Positions 59,664 through 64,000 of a stretch of DNA of 64,000 nucleotides are shown piece by piece (the stretch's first letter is position 1; each line of letters begins with the position of its first letter). The notes under the pieces were generated by a model that was given only the letters and a program-made list of their open reading frames with translations, searched no databases and had not been told where the DNA came from. This DNA is from Oscillospiraceae bacterium (GTDB lineage Bacteria > Bacillota > Clostridia > Oscillospirales > Oscillospiraceae). Position numbers and translations under genes: made by a program. The DNA is taken from NCBI GenBank assembly GCA_017461445.1, contig JAFTXW010000015.1:1-64000 (forward strand), written 5' to 3'.

Positions 59664-59692
59664 ATTATAGCATTCTTTTCGCCGCTGCGCAA
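59664..59692 (-). promoter_or_regulatory. Promoter of the GT2-ABC exporter genes
   Basis: On the minus strand: TTGCGC (59687-59692), 17-nt spacer, perfect TATAAT (59664-59669). A short GC-rich inverted repeat (about 59618-59635) lies in the resulting leader. Confidence 0.65.
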
Positions 59693-59760
59693 CAGAAAAT
59701 CTCCACAAAGAATCCTTTTTCCCTTTATCAGGACTGTCGAATACGGAAAAATCTTTTCAT

Positions 59761-61302
59761 TTACACCAGCGGTGCGAACAGCCGCAGCAGGCACTGCCAG
59801 ATCCGCAGGAAGGCCTTCCGTCCGCTGCGGTACTGATCCGTCACCTCCCGGCAGCAGCCGAAGGTCTCCTCAAAATCCGCCGCCACAGCCTTCACCGCGC
59901 CGCAGTCATGGAGCAGCACATTGTTTTCAAAATGGTGGTACAGGCTGCGGAAATCCAGGTTGGAGGTACCGATGGACACGGTCTTCCCGTCGCAGATGCA
60001 CTGCTTGGCATGGCAGAAGCCGGGGGTATACTCAAAGATCCGCACTCCCTGGGCCGCAAGGCCGGCGTAATAGGATCGGGTGATGGCGTAGACCGCCTTT
60101 TTGTCCGGGATGCCAGGAGTGATGATCCGCACATCCACGCCCCGCTTGGCCGCAACAGACAGCGCGCTGCTCATCTCATCGGTAATGACGAGGTAAGGGG
60201 TCATAAAATACAGCGTCTTCTGCGCGCCCGCCGCCAGGTTCAGGTAAACATTCTCCGCCACCCGCTCCTGCTCCAGAGGATCATCCCCGAAGGGCTGCAC
60301 GAAGCCCTCCGCAGCCGAAACGCTGTGGGTAACATCCAGATAGCGTCCCCCATCCGACTCCTCCCGGGTGCTGACCTGCCACATTTCCAGAAACGCCGCC
60401 GTCAGGCTCCGCACCGCTTCCCCCTCCATACGCAGGCCCGTGTCCTTCCACTGGCCGTAGGGAAAGGTTCGGCCGAAATATTCGTCGGACAGGTTATAGC
60501 CGCCGGTATAGCCCACCCTGCCGTCGATGACGGTGATCTTCCGGTGATCCCGGTGGTTCATAAACAGGTTCAGCACAGGAAGGGCCGGGTTGAACACGGT
60601 ACACTTGATGCCCGCGTCGTTGAGCTTTCTGGCAAAATCCAGGCTGACATAGCCCACGCTGCCGATATCGTCGTACATAAACCGGACTTCCACGCCCTCT
60701 TTGGCCTTCCGCTCCAGGATCTGACGCAGTTCCTGAAAGGCAGAGCACTCCCGGACAATGAAATACTCCATAAAAATGAAGGATTCCGCCTGTTCCAGAT
60801 CCCGCTTCATGGCTTCCAGCGCGTCGGCGCAGTCGCCGTAATAGGTCACGTCCGTATTGCGGTACACAGGATATCCGGCGTTTTCCAGCAAATAACGGCT
60901 CTGATTTGCCGCGCCCCGGTCACTTTCCTCCAGCCGGGTAAAGGTGCCATGATCTTGATACAGCTTCTGCTGGAGCTTCGCCCGAATGGTACGCAGACGC
61001 TTTCCGTTGCTGCCCAGATCGCCGAAGACCTCAATCAGGAGAAACAGGCTCAGTCCCATCACAGGAAAGGCCAAAATCAGCATGATCCAGGGCATCTTCA
61101 TAGCCGCTGTGGTGCGCTGGCTGTACAGCCGCAAAACCGCTACCAAGGACAGTACGCTGGTCAGCAGGGAGATCCACACGGAATACTCATTGAGCCGCAG
61201 GATCAAAATCATCAGCCATCCAATCTGAAACAGCAGCGACAGTGCCACAAACACCAGCCGCGGAATGCTGTTCTTTACCCGCCGCTTTTTCTCTGCCTGC
61301 AT
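59761..61302 (-). CDS. cls: Cardiolipin synthase (phospholipase D family)
   Basis: The 513-residue membrane enzyme condenses two phosphatidylglycerol molecules into cardiolipin. Two N-terminal transmembrane helices (about 15-90) are followed by two phospholipase D motifs: NHRDHRKITVIDG near 250 and CHAKQCICDGKTVSIGTSN near 430, each with the HxK catalytic pair. GGGAGG eight bases before the ATG supports the start. It sits alone between two glycan transcripts; a link to them is not shown. Confidence 0.94.
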   Translation of the reverse strand: MQAEKKRRVKNSIPRLVFVALSLLFQIGWLMILILRLNEYSVWISLLTSVLSLVAVLRLYSQRTTAAMKMPWIMLILAFPVMGLSLFLLIEVFGDLGSNGKRLRTIRAKLQQKLYQDHGTFTRLEESDRGAANQSRYLLENAGYPVYRNTDVTYYGDCADALEAMKRDLEQAESFIFMEYFIVRECSAFQELRQILERKAKEGVEVRFMYDDIGSVGYVSLDFARKLNDAGIKCTVFNPALPVLNLFMNHRDHRKITVIDGRVGYTGGYNLSDEYFGRTFPYGQWKDTGLRMEGEAVRSLTAAFLEMWQVSTREESDGGRYLDVTHSVSAAEGFVQPFGDDPLEQERVAENVYLNLAAGAQKTLYFMTPYLVITDEMSSALSVAAKRGVDVRIITPGIPDKKAVYAITRSYYAGLAAQGVRIFEYTPGFCHAKQCICDGKTVSIGTSNLDFRSLYHHFENNVLLHDCGAVKAVAADFEETFGCCREVTDQYRSGRKAFLRIWQCLLRLFAPLV

Positions 61303-61326
61303 TTTCCATACCTCCCTTTTTTCTAC

Positions 61327-61355
61327 ATTATATATGGTATCCCCTTAAAAATCCA
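61327..61355 (-). promoter_or_regulatory. Probable promoter of cls
   Basis: On the minus strand a perfect TATAAT (61327-61332) lies 17 nt from a poor -35 (TGGATT, 61350-61355). The -10 box is strong but the -35 is weak, so activity is uncertain. Confidence 0.45.
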
Positions 61356-61396
61356 GCCCTATTCCCCACCCGCGCCGAAAGTATACAATTTGGACA

Positions 61397-61425
61397 TAAT
61401 TAAACAGCCGCCCGAAGGCGGCTGT
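61397..61425 (-). terminator. Terminator of the polytopic sugar transferase gene
   Basis: ACAGCCGCC (61404-61412) pairs with GGCGGCTGT (61417-61425) around the stable TTCG tetraloop (minus-strand reading), followed by TTAATT. It lies two bases beyond the stop codon. Confidence 0.8.
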
Positions 61426-61427
61426 TC

Positions 61428-62831
61428 TTATTCCTGATTCAATTCCTGCAGCAATTCGTCTGCGCGGCGTTTGTTTTCTTCCGCCTTGTCGATACCCTCG
61501 GTGCTCTCCTTACTGAAAAGGATACGCACCGTCAGGATGATCAGCTTGATATCCAGCAGCAGGGAATAATTTTCGATATACATCAGATCCAGGCGCAGCT
61601 TGTCGTAGGCACTGGTGTTATACTTGCCGTAGATCTGGGCATAGCCCGTCAGGCCGCCCCGAACCTTGAGACGGTAGTTGAACTCGGGGATCTCCTTGCA
61701 GATCTCATCCGCCAGCACCTTTCGCTCGGGACGGGGGCCCACGATGCTCATGTCGCCCTTGAGAATGTTGAAAATCTGGGGCAGCTCATCCAGGCGGTAG
61801 GCGCGGATCACCTTGCCAACCTTGGTGATCCGGGGATCGTCGCCGGAGGCCAGCACCGCACCGGCATGCTTTTCCGCGTCTACGATCATACTGCGGAATT
61901 TCAGAATCTGAAATTCCACGCCGTTGCGGGTCATGCGGTCCTGCTTATAGAACACGGGACCGCCGTCCTCCAGCTTGATGGCCGCGGCAATGACCAGCAT
62001 CACAGGAGCCGCCACGATCATGGCAACGGAGCACAGCGCGATATCCATACTCCGCTTCAGGATACGCTGGACAGGAGAAAGGCCGGTGCCCTTCACCAGC
62101 ATCAGGGGCGTATCGAACAGGGAGATGTTCTGGGCACCCCGGATCATAATGTCCGTCAGCTTGGGGGTGATATAGGTGCGGACCCGGTAGCGGTAGCAGA
62201 ATTTCAGGATATCGTTGCGCAGCTCGGCGGGCACATCGTTGAGGATCACCGCATCATGCCTGGATATTTCGGAACAGATGGCATCGAAGCCCACTTCGGA
62301 GGAGATCAGCTTGCTGATTTTGTATTTGTCCGGGCGGGAATCCATCTTGATCTTCAGTCCCACGCTCTCCTTGCTGCCGTAGATCAGCAGCATATCCTGG
62401 GGCGCGTACATTTTCTGGTACAGTCCTGCGTACAGCTTCACCAGCACGATGGCCAGCATCGCCTCGATCAGGAACAGCACCACGATGGGCATCGGGGACA
62501 CCAGCTGGTTGGCGATCAGACCCAACTGGAAGTAGGTGATGAAATTCACCAGCAGCAGCGCGATGATCTGACCGATGACCAGATCCGTCGTATGCAGCTG
62601 GCCAAACATGGTGCAGTCGGAATTCAGGAAAAACACATACAGGAGCAGTGCGTAAATACCCATCAGCACAAATTTGCCCATGTACAGGTAGCCGGGGAAC
62701 AGACCTTCGGGATAGGCCTTCCGCCAGATGATATAGTACAGCACCGTCATGAGCGCGACCTCCAGCAGCGTTTCCGCCGCACGGACGAAGCCCTTGGTAT
62801 CCTCATAGGCACCGCGACTTAACTTTCTCAT
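61428..62831 (-). CDS. Polytopic initiating sugar transferase (WcaJ/WbaP type)
   Basis: The 467-residue exopolysaccharide phosphoglycosyltransferase has four or five N-terminal membrane helices (about 20-150), a cytoplasmic CoA/NAD-binding-like domain (about 150-260), one re-entrant helix (about 275-300) and the catalytic core: FYKQDRMTRNG, LKFRSM, YRLDELPQIFNIL, MSIVGPRP and LTGYAQIYGKY. It loads the first sugar 1-phosphate, often Glc or Gal, onto undecaprenyl phosphate. ATG 62831 is preferred over one four codons earlier, which overlaps AAAGGA. It probably starts the second glycan, as the exporter locus has no other initiating enzyme. Confidence 0.92.
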   Translation of the reverse strand: MRKLSRGAYEDTKGFVRAAETLLEVALMTVLYYIIWRKAYPEGLFPGYLYMGKFVLMGIYALLLYVFFLNSDCTMFGQLHTTDLVIGQIIALLLVNFITYFQLGLIANQLVSPMPIVVLFLIEAMLAIVLVKLYAGLYQKMYAPQDMLLIYGSKESVGLKIKMDSRPDKYKISKLISSEVGFDAICSEISRHDAVILNDVPAELRNDILKFCYRYRVRTYITPKLTDIMIRGAQNISLFDTPLMLVKGTGLSPVQRILKRSMDIALCSVAMIVAAPVMLVIAAAIKLEDGGPVFYKQDRMTRNGVEFQILKFRSMIVDAEKHAGAVLASGDDPRITKVGKVIRAYRLDELPQIFNILKGDMSIVGPRPERKVLADEICKEIPEFNYRLKVRGGLTGYAQIYGKYNTSAYDKLRLDLMYIENYSLLLDIKLIILTVRILFSKESTEGIDKAEENKRRADELLQELNQE

Positions 62832-62870
62832 TTTTCCACACATCCTTTATTAAGAAGACGTATTTTGTAG

Positions 62871-62899
62871 ATAATATCATATTTCCCGACACATTTCAA
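62871..62899 (-). promoter_or_regulatory. Promoter of the polytopic sugar transferase gene
   Basis: On the minus strand: TTGAAA (62894-62899), 17-nt spacer, TATTAT (62871-62876). The leader would be about 35 nt. Confidence 0.65.
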
Positions 62900-63062
62900 C
62901 CCCTGTAATTTCTTCCCGAAAAGCAGACACTTCTGCTTTGTTCATACTTTCTTAACATTTACCCGCATAATCAATGGTAGAATAATATAAAATAGAGGAA
63001 ATTTTGGCCTTAAAAGTATGCAGCAGCCGGGTTTCCGACGAAAGAGAGGCTGACGGAAGCTT

Positions 63063-63524
63063 ATGGACTGGATATGGGAAATGTGCACGAATCCGTTTTT
63101 GCTGACAGCCGTTTCCGCCTGGCTGATTGCCCAGGTGCTGAAGACCCTGATCAACGCGGTAATGAACAAAAAGCTCAGTCTGGAGCGCATGGTGGGCGAC
63201 GGCGGTATGCCCAGCGGCCACAGTGCCACAGTCACCTCCCTGGCGACTTTGAGTGCCCTGACCTATGGCCCCGGCTCCTTCCAGTTCGCGGTGACTGCAA
63301 TTCTGGCCCTGATCGTCTGCCACGATGCCATGGGTGTCCGACAGGAGACCGGCAAGCAGGCCATCATCATCAACGAAATGATGGAAGTCTTCAAGACCCT
63401 GTCCGAAGAGGAGCTGACAGAGGTCAAGCTGAAGGAATTGGTGGGCCACACACCCCTACAGGTCAGCGCGGGCATCCTCCTGGGCTTTTTGACTGCATTG
63501 GGGATGTATTATGTCGTATTGTAA
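63063..63524 (+). CDS. Divergent PAP2-family (DUF212) membrane protein
   Basis: The 153-residue protein has about four hydrophobic segments and the DUF212 signatures GDGGMPSGHSATVTSLAT (about 46-63) and HDAMGVRQETGKQA (about 87-100). The PSGHS motif matches the phosphate-binding motif of PAP2 lipid phosphatases, so a polyprenyl- or lipid-phosphate role is possible but unproven. The ribosome binding site is weak (GGAAG close to the ATG). A strong terminator follows four bases after the stop codon. Confidence 0.88.
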   Translation: MDWIWEMCTNPFLLTAVSAWLIAQVLKTLINAVMNKKLSLERMVGDGGMPSGHSATVTSLATLSALTYGPGSFQFAVTAILALIVCHDAMGVRQETGKQAIIINEMMEVFKTLSEEELTEVKLKELVGHTPLQVSAGILLGFLTALGMYYVVL

Positions 63525-63527
63525 ACA

Positions 63528-63561
63528 ATGCCGCCGGATTGTATTCCGGCGGCATATTTTT
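63528..63561 (+). terminator. Rho-independent terminator
   Basis: ATGCCGCCGGA (63528-63538) pairs with TCCGGCGGCAT (63545-63555), followed by ATTTTTG. It ends the PAP2-like transcript. Confidence 0.92.
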
Positions 63562-63743
63562 GCAAACTGAGTTATAAAGCAGCCATCGGATACTTTGGAG
63601 AATTGGGATATACCCAAAGGAAATCGTTGCCAATTTATTCCCTTTGGGAAATAAATAGTAAGGTGTCAATGCGGTCAAGCCCGCATCAAGCAAGTGTCCA
63701 GTGGACATTTGCATTTAGTTGTTCGAGGCCCCTCAGAAAAAGC
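63562..63743. other. Non-coding stretch with a small palindrome
   Basis: No supported gene is seen. A minus-strand frame over 63463-63714 overlaps the PAP2-like gene and lacks a good ribosome binding site. TGTCCA-G-TGGACA forms a 13-base palindrome near 63695-63707. The base composition is more AT-rich than in the neighbouring genes. Confidence 0.4.
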
Positions 63744-63779
63744 AAAATTCCAGATACCCGAATGGGTATCTGGAATTTT
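63744..63779 (-). terminator. Terminator hairpin with 16-bp perfect stem
   Basis: AAAATTCCAGATACCC (63744-63759) pairs perfectly with its complement (63764-63779) around a four-base loop. On the minus strand a T-rich tract follows. It probably terminates the gene ending at 63894, about 115 bases upstream on the minus strand, and could work in both directions. Confidence 0.72.
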
Positions 63780-63893
63780 GGTGCGAATGTTCTTATAGGA
63801 CTTTTCAAAAAACGCTGTCATACCAACGGTTTTTCGGATTTCAGCGCAACAGATTTCCTTGTTTCTACTTCACAATATGCAATAGCGTGTCGA

Positions 63894-64000
63894 CTAAATC
63901 AAATAATCAGAAATATCTTCAAGTGCCTTGCAGACACACCCCTCAAAAGCACCCTTCTTCTGAGCATTTTCAAACTGTTCTTTAATCTGCTCGTTTTTCT
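63894..64000 (-). CDS. 3' end of an unidentified gene
   Basis: An open minus-strand frame of about 34 codons enters from beyond the window and stops at TAG (63894-63896). The visible end reads ENAQKKGAFEGCVCKALEDI followed by SDYLI. The composition (charged helix, then a short hydrophobic end) looks like real protein, but no family can be recognised. Confidence 0.55.
   Translation of the reverse strand, partial: KNEQIKEQFENAQKKGAFEGCVCKALEDISDYLI

Noticed and set aside
63463..63714. 83-codon minus-strand frame ending inside the PAP2-like gene
   Set aside because: It overlaps a supported gene and its terminator and has no ribosome binding site. Part of its sequence (TGHLLDAGLTALTPYYLF) looks protein-like, so a degenerate gene fragment cannot be excluded.

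Overview
The window looks like a contiguous stretch of chromosome from a GC-rich Gram-positive Clostridia, most likely an Oscillospirales (Ruminococcaceae/Oscillospiraceae) gut bacterium. This is an inference from gene content: a CD1247-type small protein, bS21 near an ECF sigma factor, a NadD-YqeK fusion, TopA with a Lys/Thr tail, a divergent PAP2 protein, and clostridial housekeeping order. Promoters are close to the sigma-A consensus (several TTGACA-17-TATAAT), and most starts have a strong AGGAGG-type ribosome binding site. No rRNA, CRISPR array, prophage or intact insertion sequence was seen.

Layout. (1) 1-1160: a non-coding stretch rich in inverted repeats, a two-gene tRNA unit (CAU and Trp) on the minus strand with its own promoter, and an ArsC/Spx-like gene. 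(2) 1166-7512: CD1247-like protein, EF-P, Xaa-Pro peptidase, YqeG phosphatase, a divergent unknown gene, an XRE regulator with a palindromic candidate operator, an ECF sigma/membrane anti-sigma pair and ribosomal protein S21. (3) 7638-17490: a minus-strand housekeeping run smc-ftsY-rdgB-yhbY-nadD/yqeK-rsfS-leuS. Three of its intergenic gaps hold copies of the same AT-rich inverted repeat. (4) 17625-39325: one large minus-strand polysaccharide operon of 18 genes from a single strong promoter. It encodes a membrane nucleotide-sugar dehydratase, an initiating phosphoglycosyltransferase, the three UDP-L-FucNAc enzymes (CapE/F/G type), eight glycosyltransferases (GT4 and GT2 types), a Wzy-like polymerase, a Wzx flippase, a deacetylase, and a GHMP kinase / nucleotidyltransferase / UDP-glucose dehydrogenase trio. 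(5) 39480-50120: an N-acetylhexosamine kinase-like gene, then rnc, plsX, trmFO, topA, dprA, an rRNA methyltransferase and a KtrA/KtrB potassium system. (6) 50289-62831: an acyltransferase, a second glycan locus (TagG/TagH-like ABC exporter, five glycosyltransferases, UDP-galactopyranose mutase), a cardiolipin synthase and a second, polytopic initiating sugar transferase. (7) 63063-64000: a divergent PAP2 gene, structured non-coding DNA, and the 3' end of an unidentified gene.

How the genes fit together. Locus 4 should build a heteropolysaccharide containing N-acetyl-L-fucosamine and probably a uronic acid, exported by Wzx and polymerised by Wzy. Locus 6 should build a galactofuranose-containing polymer exported by an ABC transporter. 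The NahK-like kinase beside locus 4 could feed amino-sugar 1-phosphates into UDP-HexNAc. The two loci together account for about half of the window.

No completely novel defence or mobile system was evident. The best candidates for something undescribed are the recurring intergenic inverted repeats in the smc-leuS run, the uronate-kinase-like trio, the palindromic operator in front of the XRE gene, and the stacked inverted repeats downstream of the tRNA unit.
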